64,000 nt of DNA from Palleronia abyssalis. GTDB taxonomy: Bacteria > Pseudomonadota > Alphaproteobacteria > Rhodobacterales > Rhodobacteraceae. Shown one piece after another: positions 1 to 9,398 of this stretch; position 1 is the stretch's first letter, and each line of letters opens with the position of its first letter. Below the pieces are notes generated by a model. The model saw nothing but the letters and a program-made list of their open reading frames with translations. It was not told the origin of the DNA and ran no database searches. Both the position numbers and the translations under genes were made by a program. Location: positions 176,660-240,659 of the forward strand of contig NZ_ONZF01000005.1 in NCBI RefSeq assembly GCF_900302445.1, read 5' to 3'.

Positions 1-845
1 GAGGCGATTTGCTGTCCCATCAGACCGGCGAAGGCAGAGGTTCCCTTGCGGTTGAAATCGCCCTCCAGACCATGCCCGATGGCTTCGTGAAGAAGGATGC
101 CCGGCCAACCGGGTCCAAGGACCACATCCATTACGCCCGCCGGTGCCGGTTCGGCGCGCAGGTTGACCAGTGCGATGCGCAGCGCCTCTTGGGTCGTTGC
201 CTGCCAATGTGCCCGATCGATCAGAGGCGTTAGGGCATAGCGCCCGCCGGAACCGTGATACCCCTGTTCGCGTCGCCCGTCCTCTTCGACGATGACCGCA
301 ACGTTCAGACGGGTCATGGGACGGATGTCGCGCACGACGGTGCCGTCCGGCCTGAGGATCTCGACCTCTTGGATGGAGGCGGCGAGAGTTGCGGATACCT
401 GGACCACTCGCGGATCCAGATCCCGGGCGAAGGCGTCGATCTCGCGCAGCGTCTCGACCTTGACGCCGAAGGTCGCGTCGGACATCGGATCCTTGTCGAT
501 ATAAAGGCGCCGGTTCGTGGCCAAGGGACTGGCCGCCATGGTCCCTCCACCGTCACCCACGGCAAGACGGGCAGTTTCGGACGCCCTCAGAAGCGCCGCT
601 TCGCTCAGGTCCGTCGAGTGGGCGTAGCCGGTGACCTCGCCTTTCACGGCCCGAAGCCCGAATCCCTCGGTTGCGTCGTACGCCGCGTTGCGGATTCGCC
701 CGTCATCGAAAGTGATCGCCTCGGATCGCTTCCGTTCGAGAAACAGTTCGCCGTCCTCGGCGCCGTCGGTGGCACCACGCAGGGCACGAAGCGCGGCGGA
801 TTCGTCGATCCGGTCGGAAAGCGGGCGGAAGGGTTGATCGGGCAT
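1..845 (-). CDS. tldD: TldD metalloprotease, N-terminal part (cut by window edge)
   Basis: TldD is the zinc peptidase half of the TldD/TldE (PmbA) pair, which degrades unfolded peptides and matures some modified peptides in the cytoplasm. About 281 N-terminal residues are present; the C-terminus lies outside the window. The zinc motif HEAIGH, followed by GLEGDF, is visible at about residue 253 and is the family signature. The start is the ATG opening MPDQPFRPLS. The gene diverges from the cytochrome oxidase operon, a neighbourhood typical of Rhodobacteraceae. The frame is open throughout, with no sign of damage. Confidence 0.93.
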   Translation of the reverse strand, partial: MPDQPFRPLSDRIDESAALRALRGATDGAEDGELFLERKRSEAITFDDGRIRNAAYDATEGFGLRAVKGEVTGYAHSTDLSEAALLRASETARLAVGDGGGTMAASPLATNRRLYIDKDPMSDATFGVKVETLREIDAFARDLDPRVVQVSATLAASIQEVEILRPDGTVVRDIRPMTRLNVAVIVEEDGRREQGYHGSGGRYALTPLIDRAHWQATTQEALRIALVNLRAEPAPAGVMDVVLGPGWPGILLHEAIGHGLEGDFNRKGTSAFAGLMGQQIA

Positions 846-1083
846 GGAATCCTCGGGGGTCTGGGCTTTTCCATACATATGAACGGTGGCCCTCATGTCC
901 ACGCGCGGGACCCGTCCATGCGCCCAAGGAGTCGCACTGCGACGAAAGGGGGCTTCGGGAAAGGCACCCGCGATCTTGCCGTCGCGGACCTAATGTGGTT
1001 CTAAGCCGCAATTCCGACCCGGGGCGACCCGTGTGCGTCTATCCGACGTGCCGACAACCGTCCAGACAGAGCCCGACAGGACC

Positions 1084-2037
1084 ATGCCGATGCGCCTACG
1101 CACCCTTATGACCGCTCTCTTTCCGATTTTCATGGGACATGCCGCCTTTGCGCAGGAGGGCAACCCGATTGGTGATCTTCCGATCATCGGCGCGCCGTCC
1201 GACGGCGGCGTGGGGTTCCAGCCCGCGGTAACGTCTATCGCGGCGGACCTGCAATGGCTCGACGGGATGGTCCTGATAATCATCACCGCCATCACCCTTT
1301 TCGTGATCGGGCTGCTGGGCGTAGTCGTGGTCAAATTCAACCACGTCCGGAACAAGACGCCCAAGGCATTCACCCACAACACCCCGATCGAAATCGCCTG
1401 GACCATCGGTCCGATCGTGATCTTGATCTTTATCGGCGCCTTCTCCCTGCCGGTCCTGTTCAATCAGCAGGAAATCCCCGAGGCGGACGTGACGGTCAAG
1501 ACGACGGGTTACCAGTGGTACTGGGGCTACGAGTATGTCGACCACGGATTCGCGTTCGACAGCTACATGATCGGCTCTCCGGCGACCGGCGGGGACAACC
1601 GTCTGACGGACGAGGTCGTCGCGCAGCTCCAGGACGCCGGGTATTCGGAAGATGAATTCAGGCTGGCGACCGACACCGCGATGGTCGTTCCAATCGGTGC
1701 GACGGTGGTGGTGCAGGTGACCGGGGCGGATGTGATCCACTCGTGGACGGTGCCGTCCTTTGGCGTGAAGCAGGATGCGGTTCCCGGGCGCCTCGCGGAA
1801 TTGTGGTTCGAGGCCGAGGAAGAGGGCGTGTATTTCGGCCAATGTTCCGAACTTTGCGGGATTGCCCACGCCTACATGCCGATCACCGTGAAAGTGGTCA
1901 GCCAGGACGAGTACGAAGCGTGGCTGGACTGGGCGATCGCCGAATACGGCGGGACGCCGCGCCAGGTCGCCGATGCGAGCGATACGGGCGAAGGTGAAGC
2001 CGCGCGCCTGATCGAAGACGGCGAAAGCGCCAACTGA
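1084..2037 (+). CDS. coxB: Cytochrome c oxidase subunit II
   Basis: This subunit of the aa3-type terminal oxidase carries the CuA centre that takes electrons from cytochrome c on the periplasmic side. The 317-residue product has a signal peptide (about 1-24, ending AFAQ) and two transmembrane segments (about 61-84 and 107-126). The cupredoxin domain has the CuA ligands H219, C254, E256, C258, H262 and M265, within [13 protein letters not shown]. An in-frame GTG 51 bases upstream would add 17 residues before the signal peptide, so the ATG is preferred. It heads the oxidase assembly operon; subunit I is not in this window. Confidence 0.97.
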   Translation: MPMRLRTLMTALFPIFMGHAAFAQEGNPIGDLPIIGAPSDGGVGFQPAVTSIAADLQWLDGMVLIIITAITLFVIGLLGVVVVKFNHVRNKTPKAFTHNTPIEIAWTIGPIVILIFIGAFSLPVLFNQQEIPEADVTVKTTGYQWYWGYEYVDHGFAFDSYMIGSPATGGDNRLTDEVVAQLQDAGYSEDEFRLATDTAMVVPIGATVVVQVTGADVIHSWTVPSFGVKQDAVPGRLAELWFEAEEEGVYFGQCSELCGIAHAYMPITVKVVSQDEYEAWLDWAIAEYGGTPRQVADASDTGEGEAARLIEDGESAN

Positions 2038-2048
2038 AAGCGAGACGC

Positions 2049-2981
2049 ATGACAGACGCGACCAGCATCATGGACCGGGAGTACGAGGCGCAGTTCGGGG
2101 ACTACTTCGCCCTGTTGAAGCCTCGCGTGATGACGCTGGTCGTCTTCACGGCCTTCGTCGGCATGCTGGTCGCGCCCGTATCCCTGCATCCCTTCGTGGG
2201 GTTCTGCGCAATCCTGTTCATCGCGGTCGGCGGCGGGGCATCGGGGGCCCTGAACATGTGGTGGGATGCGGATATCGACGCGGTGATGCGGCGCACGGCA
2301 AAGCGGCCTGTCCCCTCGGGCCGTGTGGGTGGCGACGAGGCGCTGGGCATCGGTCTCGCCCTGTCTGGCTTCTCGGTCGTGATGCTGGGCCTGTCGACGA
2401 ACTGGGCGGCGGCGGCACTTCTTGCGTTCACGATCTTCTTCTACGCAGTTGTTTATTCGATGTGGTTGAAGCGGTCGACGCCGCAGAACATCGTCATAGG
2501 CGGCGCGGCGGGGGCCTTCCCCCCGATGATCGGCTGGGTCGCGGCCACCGGATCGGTCAGCCTGGAGTCGATCCTTATGTTTGCGCTGATTTTTCTGTGG
2601 ACACCCCCGCATTTCTGGGCGCTCGCGTTGTTCATGCGATCGGACTACGACGATGCTGGCGTGCCGATGCTGACGGTGACGCATGGACGTCCGTCCACGC
2701 GCCGCCACATTCTGGCCTATACGGTCATCCTCGCGGCATTCGCCATATGGCTCGGGTTCACCTCCGCCGGAGGTCCCGTTTACCTGATTGCAGCCATTGG
2801 TTTGAATGCCTGGTTCGTCAAAGGCGCGTGGGAGATCTTCCGCCGTAACGAAGAGATTGCCGAGACGGACAACTATTCGGTCGAGAAGCGGTTCTTCAAG
2901 TTCTCGCTCCTGTACCTATTCCTGCACTTCGGTGCGCTTCTGGCGGACGCGGTTCTGCGGACCGCGGGGGTGATCGGATGA
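2049..2981 (+). CDS. ctaB: Protohaem IX farnesyltransferase (haem O synthase)
   Basis: This UbiA-family membrane enzyme farnesylates haem b to haem O, the precursor of haem a in cytochrome oxidase. It is 310 residues, normal for the family, with multiple hydrophobic helices. The first prenyl-diphosphate-binding Asp-rich motif is NMWWDADID near residue 71, and RTAKRP follows. It begins 11 bases after coxB. Its last bases overlap the next small gene, so expression is probably coupled. Confidence 0.96.
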   Translation: MTDATSIMDREYEAQFGDYFALLKPRVMTLVVFTAFVGMLVAPVSLHPFVGFCAILFIAVGGGASGALNMWWDADIDAVMRRTAKRPVPSGRVGGDEALGIGLALSGFSVVMLGLSTNWAAAALLAFTIFFYAVVYSMWLKRSTPQNIVIGGAAGAFPPMIGWVAATGSVSLESILMFALIFLWTPPHFWALALFMRSDYDDAGVPMLTVTHGRPSTRRHILAYTVILAAFAIWLGFTSAGGPVYLIAAIGLNAWFVKGAWEIFRRNEEIAETDNYSVEKRFFKFSLLYLFLHFGALLADAVLRTAGVIG

Positions 2982-3169
2982 TCCGGGCAGAGCATGAAAT
3001 TCATCAGCGGCGCCGGTCACGGAATATCGGACTGGGCATCGTTCTGGTCGGGTTCATCGCGATCGTGTTCGGCCTGACTGTGGTGAAGGTCCAGCAACTC
3101 GGCGCAGTTCAAGGCTTCGATCATGTCGTCCGTCCTGAACTTCTTCCAGGCGAGGAGGCCCCGAACTGA
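2978..3169 (+). CDS. Small single-helix protein of the cytochrome oxidase operon (CoxF-like)
   Basis: The 63-residue protein has a basic N-terminus (RRRSR near residue 11), one transmembrane helix (about 18-40) and a short acidic tail. Its ATG overlaps the ctaB stop and its TGA overlaps the ctaG start, so it is embedded in the oxidase operon. Small single-pass proteins at this position between ctaB and ctaG are known in alphaproteobacteria and are often called CoxF or a cytochrome oxidase assembly protein. An assembly or subunit role is inferred from position, not from a recognised domain. Confidence 0.85.
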   Translation: MIRAEHEIHQRRRSRNIGLGIVLVGFIAIVFGLTVVKVQQLGAVQGFDHVVRPELLPGEEAPN

Positions 3170-3726
3170 TGGACTCCAAGACTAAGACGCTCCTGGGCAC
3201 CGTTGGCGTGATCGTCTTCATGGGGGCAATGGCGTGGGCATCCGTGCCGCTCTATACGTGGTTCTGCCAGGTCACCGGGTATGGCGGAACGACGAACGTG
3301 GCCGAGGCTGGGGCAGACGAGATTCTGGACCGCACGGTCAAGGTCCGCTTCGACGCCACGACCGAGAAAGGTATGCCGTGGGAGTTTGCTCCGGTGGACC
3401 GGACGATCGAGATCAAGATCGGCGAGACCGGCCTGGCTTTCTATGAGGCGTATAACCCGACAGACAGACCCGTCGCTGGGCAGGCGAGCTACAACGTGAC
3501 GCCGTTCTACGCGGGTGAGTATTTCTCCAAGATCGACTGCTTCTGCTTCACCGAACAGATCTTGCAGCCGGGCGAGCGCGTCCAGATGCCGGTGTCGTTC
3601 TACGTAGACCCGGCCATTGTCGAGGATCGCGACGCGAAATACGTGAAGCAGATAACGCTTTCTTATACCTTCTACGAGATTGACCTGCCCGAAGAAGAAC
3701 GGCAGGCAAACCTCACGACAAACTGA
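3169..3726 (+). CDS. ctaG: Cytochrome c oxidase assembly protein CtaG (Cox11)
   Basis: CtaG/Cox11 is a membrane-anchored copper chaperone that helps build the CuB site of oxidase subunit I. The 185-residue product has one N-terminal transmembrane segment (about 8-28) and a periplasmic Ig-like domain. The copper-binding motif CFCF lies near residue 121 (IDCFCFTEQ), followed by MPVSFYVDP; both are diagnostic of Cox11. Its start overlaps the stop of the preceding small gene, and coxC follows after 17 bases, so it is part of the same operon. Confidence 0.97.
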   Translation: MDSKTKTLLGTVGVIVFMGAMAWASVPLYTWFCQVTGYGGTTNVAEAGADEILDRTVKVRFDATTEKGMPWEFAPVDRTIEIKIGETGLAFYEAYNPTDRPVAGQASYNVTPFYAGEYFSKIDCFCFTEQILQPGERVQMPVSFYVDPAIVEDRDAKYVKQITLSYTFYEIDLPEEERQANLTTN

Positions 3727-3743
3727 GCCAGCCGAGGGACGCA

Positions 3744-4535
3744 ATGGCGCACGAAAAGAACCACGACTACCATATTCTTCCGCCTTCGCTTCACCCGCTT
3801 GTGGCGTCGGTCGGTGCGTTCGTCATGCTGTTCGGTGCTGTGCAGTGGATGGCGAACGACATCCCTTGGGTTTTCCTCATCGGCTTCCTGATCGTGATCT
3901 ATTCGATGATCGCGTGGTGGAAGGACGTCATCACGGAATCCGTGGCTGGCGATCACACCCCGGTGGTCCGGATCGGACTGCGCTATGGCTTCATCATGTT
4001 CATCATGTCCGAGGTCATGTTCTTCGCGGCATGGTTCTGGTCGTTCTTCAAGCACGCCCTGTATCCGATGGAGACGTTCAGCGAGGGCCAGTGGCCGCCC
4101 CCGTCGATCGAGACGTTCGACCCGTGGCACTTGCCGTTGATCAACACCCTGATCCTGCTGTGTTCGGGCGCGGCGGCGACATGGGCGCACCATGCCCTGG
4201 TCCACGACAACAACCGCAAGGACCTGGCGAACGGCATCATTCTGTCCGTCGTTCTGGGGGCCATCTTCACGGTCTTTCAGGTGTACGAATACAGCCATGC
4301 GGCGTTTGGCTTCTCGGGCAACATCTATGGCGCCAACTTCTTCATGGCGACGGGCTTCCACGGGGCGCATGTGATCATCGGGACGATCTTCCTTTTCGTC
4401 TGCTACCTGCGCGTGCGGGCCGGGCATTTCAGCCCTGAAAAGCATGTCGGGTTCGAGGCGGCCGCGTGGTACTGGCACTTCGTTGACGTGGTCTGGTTGT
4501 TCCTGTTCGCGTCGATCTACATCTGGGGCTCCTGA
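3744..4535 (+). CDS. coxC: Cytochrome c oxidase subunit III
   Basis: This is the third core subunit of the aa3 oxidase, a seven-helix membrane protein that stabilises subunit I and proton uptake. It is 263 residues, as expected. The N-terminal HDYHILPPS motif and the C-terminal [14 protein letters not shown] motif are characteristic of COX3. A second conserved patch, [10 protein letters not shown], sits near residue 208. It is co-transcribed with ctaG and followed by a hairpin before the SURF1 gene. Confidence 0.97.
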   Translation: MAHEKNHDYHILPPSLHPLVASVGAFVMLFGAVQWMANDIPWVFLIGFLIVIYSMIAWWKDVITESVAGDHTPVVRIGLRYGFIMFIMSEVMFFAAWFWSFFKHALYPMETFSEGQWPPPSIETFDPWHLPLINTLILLCSGAAATWAHHALVHDNNRKDLANGIILSVVLGAIFTVFQVYEYSHAAFGFSGNIYGANFFMATGFHGAHVIIGTIFLFVCYLRVRAGHFSPEKHVGFEAAAWYWHFVDVVWLFLFASIYIWGS

Positions 4536-4556
4536 CGAATTACAGGGTTTTCGGCT

Positions 4557-4590
4557 CAAAAGGGGCGGCGGTTCAGCACCGGCGCCCTTT
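4557..4590 (+). terminator. Hairpin between coxC and the SURF1 gene
   Basis: An imperfect GC-rich inverted repeat runs from AAAAGGGGCGG to GGCGCCCTTT, 22 bases after the coxC stop and just before the SURF1 start. The 3' arm ends in TTT but lacks a long T tract. It could be an attenuator or mRNA-stabilising stem that lowers expression of downstream genes relative to the oxidase subunits. Confidence 0.5.
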
Positions 4591-4606
4591 ATCCGTTGGA
4601 GGTAGC

Positions 4607-5287
4607 ATGACGCGTTGGATCGGGCTTGCCATCCTTGGCATGGGCGGGATCGCACTGCTGCTCGCCTTGGGTCTTTGGCAGGTCCAGCGGCTTGAGTGGA
4701 AATCTGCACTTCTGGCCGAGATAGAAGCAGGCATCGCCGCCGAGCCTGTTTCCTTGCCAAACGACATCGATCCGGAAGACGACCGCTATCTGCCTGTACG
4801 CGTCTTGGGTCGGACCACGGGCGACGAGTTGCACGTTCTGGTTTCGACCCGCCGCACTGGCCCCGGCTATCGCTTGATCGCACCCTTCGAGACGGACGGG
4901 CGACGTGTGCTGGTCGATCTGGGCGTTGTCCCGACCGCCGAGAAAGAGCCCCTGCGCACGGGGCAATCCACCACTGTAACCGGCAACCTAAATTGGCCGC
5001 GAGAGACCGACAGTTTCGTCCCCGACCCGGAGCGTGATCGAAACATCTGGTTCGCCCGGGACGTGGACCTGATGGCCGATGCCCTGGGAACCGAACCCGT
5101 GCTGATCGTTGCCCGCACGCTCGATCCTCCGGTGCCGGGTGTCACGCAACTGCCCGTGTCAGTCGAGGACATCCCGAACAATCACCTTCAATACGCGATC
5201 ACATGGTTTTCCATGGCGCTGCTCTGGGCGGGGATGACAGTGCTTCTGGGCTGGCGTATGGCAAGTCGTACCAGCGATAAGGCGTGA
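4607..5287 (+). CDS. SURF1 family cytochrome oxidase biogenesis protein
   Basis: SURF1 (Shy1) proteins assist haem a insertion and assembly of cytochrome oxidase. The 226-residue protein has an N-terminal helix (about 5-24) with the family motif LGLWQVQRLEWK and a C-terminal helix (about 197-218) preceded by NNHLQYAITWF. This gives the two-helix layout of the family with a periplasmic domain between. A good ribosome site (GGAGG) lies 5 bases before the ATG. The stop overlaps the upstream GTG of thrC. Confidence 0.94.
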   Translation: MTRWIGLAILGMGGIALLLALGLWQVQRLEWKSALLAEIEAGIAAEPVSLPNDIDPEDDRYLPVRVLGRTTGDELHVLVSTRRTGPGYRLIAPFETDGRRVLVDLGVVPTAEKEPLRTGQSTTVTGNLNWPRETDSFVPDPERDRNIWFARDVDLMADALGTEPVLIVARTLDPPVPGVTQLPVSVEDIPNNHLQYAITWFSMALLWAGMTVLLGWRMASRTSDKA

Positions 5288-5289
5288 CG

Positions 5290-6669
5290 ATGCAATATGT
5301 TTCGACCCGCGGGCAGGCCCCTGCGCTCGATTTTGAACAGGCGATGTTGACCGGCCTCGCGCGGGACGGCGGCCTGTACGTACCCGCCGAAATCCCTAGG
5401 CTAAAGCATTCCGATATCCTCGATCTCGCTGGTCGACCGTACGAGGAAATCGCGTTGCGCGTCATGCAGCCCTTCACCGACTTTGGGGAGGAGCGGCTGG
5501 GCGACATGATCGTGAAGTCCTATGCCGGGTTCGGCCACGACGCCCGCGCCCCTGTGAAGCAATTGGGCGCGAACCACTTCCTTCTGGAACTGTTTCACGG
5601 ACCTACGCTGGCTTTTAAGGATTTCGCGATGCAGCTGATCGGTCAGCTGTTCCAAGACGCGATGACCCGGCGCGGGGAGCGGATCACCATCGTCGGCGCC
5701 ACCAGCGGCGATACGGGAAGTGCGGCTATCGAGGCGTTCAAGGGCCTCGACGGGGTGGAATGCTTCATCATGTATCCGCATGGCCGCGTCTCCGAAGTTC
5801 AACGGCGGCAGATGACGACGCCGTCCGAGGTGAATGTCCACGCTTTGGCCTTGCACGGGGATTTCGACGATTGCCAAGCCGCCGTGAAACATATGTTCAA
5901 CGACCATGCGTTCCGGGACCGGGTGGGGTTGACCGCCGTCAACTCTATCAATTGGGCGCGGGTTCTGGCGCAGGTCGTCTATTACTTCAGCGCGGCGACC
6001 GCGTTGGGCGCGCCGCATCGGCCCGTCAGCTTCACCGTTCCCACCGGCAATTTCGGCGATGTGTTCGCCGGGTGGATTGCCAAGCGGATGGGGCTTCCGA
6101 TCGACCGGCTGGTCATCGCGACCAATAGCAACGACATCCTGCACCGCACGATGGCCACGGGAGAGCACCGCAAGAATGGCGTTCACCCTACGATCAGCCC
6201 GTCAATGGATATACAGGTCAGCTCGAACTTCGAACGTGCGTTGTTCATGGCGTATGATCGCGACGGTGCCGCCATTCGGACGCTAATGGAAGAGCTTCGA
6301 GCCGAAGGCGGTTTCCCGGTCAGCCAAGGTGCCCTGCAGGCCCTGCGCGAAGACTTCGGTTCGGGTCGCGTGTCCGAGGAGGAGACGGCCGCCACCATCC
6401 GCGACATCCATGCCCGGACGGGCGAAACCTTGTGCCCTCATTCGGCCGTCGGCGCGAAGGTGGCCGAGGCGCATCTGGGGACCAGTCCCATGGTCACGCT
6501 TGCGACCGCGCACCCCGCGAAGTTTCCCGACGCGGTCGAAGCGGCGACCGGCGAACGCCCGGCGCTTCCGCCCCGCATGGCCGATCTGTTCGACCGCAGC
6601 GAGCGGATCACCGAGGTGCCGAACGATGTCGCCCATATCCAATCCCTGATCGAAGAGCGCATTTCGTGA
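5290..6669 (+). CDS. thrC: Threonine synthase
   Basis: This PLP enzyme converts O-phosphohomoserine to threonine. About 459 residues are predicted. It begins MQYVSTRG, the usual N-terminus of the long-form bacterial enzyme. The PLP lysine motif LAFKDFAMQ lies near residue 109, followed by the glycine-rich ATSGDTGSAA loop. An in-frame GTG 6 bases upstream is possible, but the ATG matches the family N-terminus better. It overlaps the M16 peptidase gene downstream, an arrangement common in Rhodobacteraceae. Confidence 0.97.
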   Translation: MQYVSTRGQAPALDFEQAMLTGLARDGGLYVPAEIPRLKHSDILDLAGRPYEEIALRVMQPFTDFGEERLGDMIVKSYAGFGHDARAPVKQLGANHFLLELFHGPTLAFKDFAMQLIGQLFQDAMTRRGERITIVGATSGDTGSAAIEAFKGLDGVECFIMYPHGRVSEVQRRQMTTPSEVNVHALALHGDFDDCQAAVKHMFNDHAFRDRVGLTAVNSINWARVLAQVVYYFSAATALGAPHRPVSFTVPTGNFGDVFAGWIAKRMGLPIDRLVIATNSNDILHRTMATGEHRKNGVHPTISPSMDIQVSSNFERALFMAYDRDGAAIRTLMEELRAEGGFPVSQGALQALREDFGSGRVSEEETAATIRDIHARTGETLCPHSAVGAKVAEAHLGTSPMVTLATAHPAKFPDAVEAATGERPALPPRMADLFDRSERITEVPNDVAHIQSLIEERIS

Positions 6670-7928
6670 GCGTATCCCTACACACCCTGTCGAACGGCAT
6701 GCGTATCGTGACCGAACATATGCCGGGCCTGAAATCCGCAAGCGTCGGCATCTGGGTCAACGCGGGCGGCCGGCATGAGCGGCTCGAACAGAACGGCATC
6801 GCCCACTTCCTTGAGCATATGGCATTCAAGGGAACGAAGCGGCGCAGCGCGCTCCAGATCGCGGAGGAGATCGAGGATGTCGGCGGCTATCTGAACGCTT
6901 ACACCAGCCGCGAAATGACGGCCTATTATGCCCGCGTCCTTGAAGCGGATGTGTTTCTGGCGCTGGATGTCATCTCTGATATCGTCCTGAATCCCGTGTT
7001 CGACCCCAAAGAGATCGAGATAGAGCGCGGGGTGATCCTGCAGGAAATTGGGCAGGTCCTCGATACGCCCGACGACATCGTCTTCGATTGGCTGCAAGAG
7101 GCCGCCTATCCCGATCAACCGCTTGGGCGGTCCATCCTGGGGCCTTCGGAACGCGTCGAGCACTTCACGCGCGACGACCTGTCTACATTCGTGAAAGAGC
7201 GGTATGGCCCGGGCGACCTGATCCTGTCGGCCGCAGGGTCTGTCGACCACGACGATATCGTGCGTTTTGCCGAAATGACATTCGGCCATCTCCAGCCGCG
7301 GCCCGGGGCGACTCCGACACCCGCACGGTTCATCGGTGACGAACGCCTCGAAAACAGAAAGCTGGAGCAGGTGCACTTTACGCTGGGGTTCGAGGCACCG
7401 TCCTACCGCGACCCGATGTTCTACACCGCCCAAATTCATGCTAGCGCCCTTGGCGGCGGCATGTCCTCGCGCCTGTTCCAGGAACTGCGCGAACGCAGGG
7501 GCCTGTGCTACACGATCTTCTCGCAGGCAGGCGCCTATGACGACAGCGGGATGATGACGATCTATGCTGGTACCTCGGCCGAAGAAATCGGCGAACTGGC
7601 CCGCGTGACCGTGGACGAGATGAAACGCGGTGCCGACAGCTTCACCAGCGCCGAGGTCGAGCGCGCGCGTTCGCAACTGAAGGCGGGTCTCCTCATGGGG
7701 CTGGAAAGCGCGTCGGCTCGGGCCGAGCGTTTGGCCCGACTTCTGGCAATCTGGGGCCGGATCCCGACGCTTGAGGAAACGGTCGCGCGGATCGACGAGG
7801 TGACCCTCGACCAGGTACGTACGTTCGGGGTTCAACAACTCTCTGGTGCCGGGTTGGCGATGGCCCTCTATGGACCGGTCGATAACGCCCCAAGCCGGGA
7901 AGAACTGGCCGAGCGACTGGTTGCGTGA
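6666..7928 (+). CDS. M16 family zinc peptidase (mitochondrial processing peptidase-like)
   Basis: The 420-residue cytoplasmic zinc peptidase belongs to the inverzincin group related to the mitochondrial processing peptidase beta subunit. The inverted zinc motif HFLEH is at residues 47-51 (GIAHFLEHMAFKGT), and the distal glutamate lies in IERGVILQE about 75 residues later. The start is a GTG overlapping the thrC stop; this reading gives the family N-terminus VSVSLHTLSNGMRIV. It is probably translationally coupled to thrC. The physiological substrate is not evident. Confidence 0.95.
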   Translation: MSVSLHTLSNGMRIVTEHMPGLKSASVGIWVNAGGRHERLEQNGIAHFLEHMAFKGTKRRSALQIAEEIEDVGGYLNAYTSREMTAYYARVLEADVFLALDVISDIVLNPVFDPKEIEIERGVILQEIGQVLDTPDDIVFDWLQEAAYPDQPLGRSILGPSERVEHFTRDDLSTFVKERYGPGDLILSAAGSVDHDDIVRFAEMTFGHLQPRPGATPTPARFIGDERLENRKLEQVHFTLGFEAPSYRDPMFYTAQIHASALGGGMSSRLFQELRERRGLCYTIFSQAGAYDDSGMMTIYAGTSAEEIGELARVTVDEMKRGADSFTSAEVERARSQLKAGLLMGLESASARAERLARLLAIWGRIPTLEETVARIDEVTLDQVRTFGVQQLSGAGLAMALYGPVDNAPSREELAERLVA

Positions 7929-8512
7929 TGAAGCTGACCCGGCGCCGGCTGAAGGTCGAAACCGACCGTCTGACGCTTCGCCAGCCTGAACATTCCGACT
8001 TTCGGGCGTGGTCGGATTTGCGCCAGGAGTCTGTCGATTTCCTGCAGCCGTGGGAGCCGACCTGGGCACCGGATCACCTGTCGCGAAAGAGCTTCACGAA
8101 CCGGGTGTATTGGGCCCAACGGTCGATCCGAACCGAAAGCGCCCTTCCATTGTTCATGTTCCGGCGCACGGACGGGACCCTCGTCGGCGCGATCACGTTG
8201 GACAATATCCGACGGGGTCCGGCCCAGTCGGGTACGTTGGGGTATTGGATCGGACAGGCGTATGCGCGGCAGGGTTTCATGCGCGAAGGGATCGAGGGTC
8301 TGGTTCATCACGCATTCCACCGCTTGGACCTCAGCCGGGTGGAAGCGGCCTGTCTGCCCGAAAACGTGGCCTCGCGTGGGGTGCTGGAAAAGTCCGGCTT
8401 CAAATACGAGGGCGTGGCCCAATCCTATCTTCAGATTGCCGGGCGGTGGCGGACGCATGTCCTGTACTCGAACATTCGGCCGGATCGACGCGGCCGCACG
8501 GATGTGGGGTGA
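7928..8512 (+). CDS. GNAT acetyltransferase, RimJ/RimL type
   Basis: The 194-residue protein has the GNAT fold of RimJ/RimL-type N-terminal acetyltransferases. The N-terminal strand TDRLTLRQPEHSDF and the conserved segment GYWIGQAYARQGFMREG (acetyl-CoA loop region) are visible. LPENVASRGVLEKSGFKYEG near the C-terminus is a strong family signature. It overlaps the M16 gene stop; an alternative GTG starts one codon earlier. The target protein or small molecule is unknown. Confidence 0.92.
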   Translation: MKLTRRRLKVETDRLTLRQPEHSDFRAWSDLRQESVDFLQPWEPTWAPDHLSRKSFTNRVYWAQRSIRTESALPLFMFRRTDGTLVGAITLDNIRRGPAQSGTLGYWIGQAYARQGFMREGIEGLVHHAFHRLDLSRVEAACLPENVASRGVLEKSGFKYEGVAQSYLQIAGRWRTHVLYSNIRPDRRGRTDVG

Positions 8513-8582
8513 CGACCCGACGCAGAAGCGGCGCTGGATTGCCGGGGCGGGGATCGCTAGCATCAGGGTAGGAGGTGCTGCC

Positions 8583-9398
8583 ATGTTCCGGTTTGCCGTC
8601 TTGGGTCTTTTGCTTCAACTCCCGTCCTTGTCCGCCGCGCAGGAACGTCAAAGCCATTGCATCGCGATCGCTGATGCCGCGCCGGGGATCTCGTATGTCC
8701 AGAACGCGTCGTGGGGTCAGCCGCTTGAGAATTACACCGTTCGGTTGTCCTATATCGACCATTCGATGTTCCTGATCGAAGCCCCCGACGGCGGTACTGC
8801 GGTTACCGATTACAACGGGTTTTTGGGCTCGGTTGATTTCGTACCTGATGTCGCCACGATGAATCGGGCGCATTCCTCGCATTGGACGATCTCGCCCGAC
8901 CCGCGCATTCCGAACCTTCTGGAGGGATGGGGTGATGGCGTGTCGCCGAACCTGTATCAGCTTGAATTGGGTGAGATGTATGTCCGCAACGTTCCGACCG
9001 ACATCCGGTCCGGGTTTGGAGGTGCCGAGAAATACGGCAATTCCATCTTCGTGTTCGAGGTTGCGGGGCTGTGTATCGGGCATCTTGGTCACCTGCATCA
9101 CGAGCCAGATGACGCGCAATACGCCGCGCTGGGGCGGCTTGATGTCGTGATGGCCGCCGTCGATGGCGGTCTGACCGTGGATCTTGCGACGATGGAGCGG
9201 ACCCTCGACCGTCTGAGATCATCCATCGTCATCCCGATGCACTGGTTCGGACGCGGATCCCTCGACCGATTTATCGGTGACATTTCTGACAGCTTCGATG
9301 TGGAAGAGCGGCAGGAGAGCTTCATCGAGGTCAGCCTGCGCAGTCTTCCGGATCGTCCGACGGTGGTCGTCCTGCCGCCGCTGTTCTTGTCGGAATGA
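8583..9398 (+). CDS. Secreted metallo-beta-lactamase-fold protein (UlaG-like)
   Basis: The 271-residue product has a signal peptide (about 1-20, ending SAAQ) and a region resembling the metallo-beta-lactamase-like fold of UlaG-type hydrolases: LSYIDHSMFLIEAPDGGTAV, then TDYNG, LGHLHH and PMHWFG. The classical HxHxDH zinc motif is degenerate (TMNRAHSSH is in its place), so catalytic activity is uncertain. A strong ribosome site (AGGAGG) precedes the ATG by 7 bases. Its stop overlaps the start of the FAD oxidase gene, suggesting co-expression. Confidence 0.8.
   Translation: MFRFAVLGLLLQLPSLSAAQERQSHCIAIADAAPGISYVQNASWGQPLENYTVRLSYIDHSMFLIEAPDGGTAVTDYNGFLGSVDFVPDVATMNRAHSSHWTISPDPRIPNLLEGWGDGVSPNLYQLELGEMYVRNVPTDIRSGFGGAEKYGNSIFVFEVAGLCIGHLGHLHHEPDDAQYAALGRLDVVMAAVDGGLTVDLATMERTLDRLRSSIVIPMHWFGRGSLDRFIGDISDSFDVEERQESFIEVSLRSLPDRPTVVVLPPLFLSE

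Noticed and set aside
255..1004. 249-codon open frame on the plus strand
   Set aside because: Antisense to the tldD start region; tldD is supported by its zinc motif.
3672..4883. 403-codon open frame on the minus strand
   Set aside because: Antisense to coxC; arginine-rich shadow sequence.
6678..8069. 463-codon open frame on the minus strand
   Set aside because: Antisense to the M16 peptidase and acetyltransferase genes; no recognisable domain.
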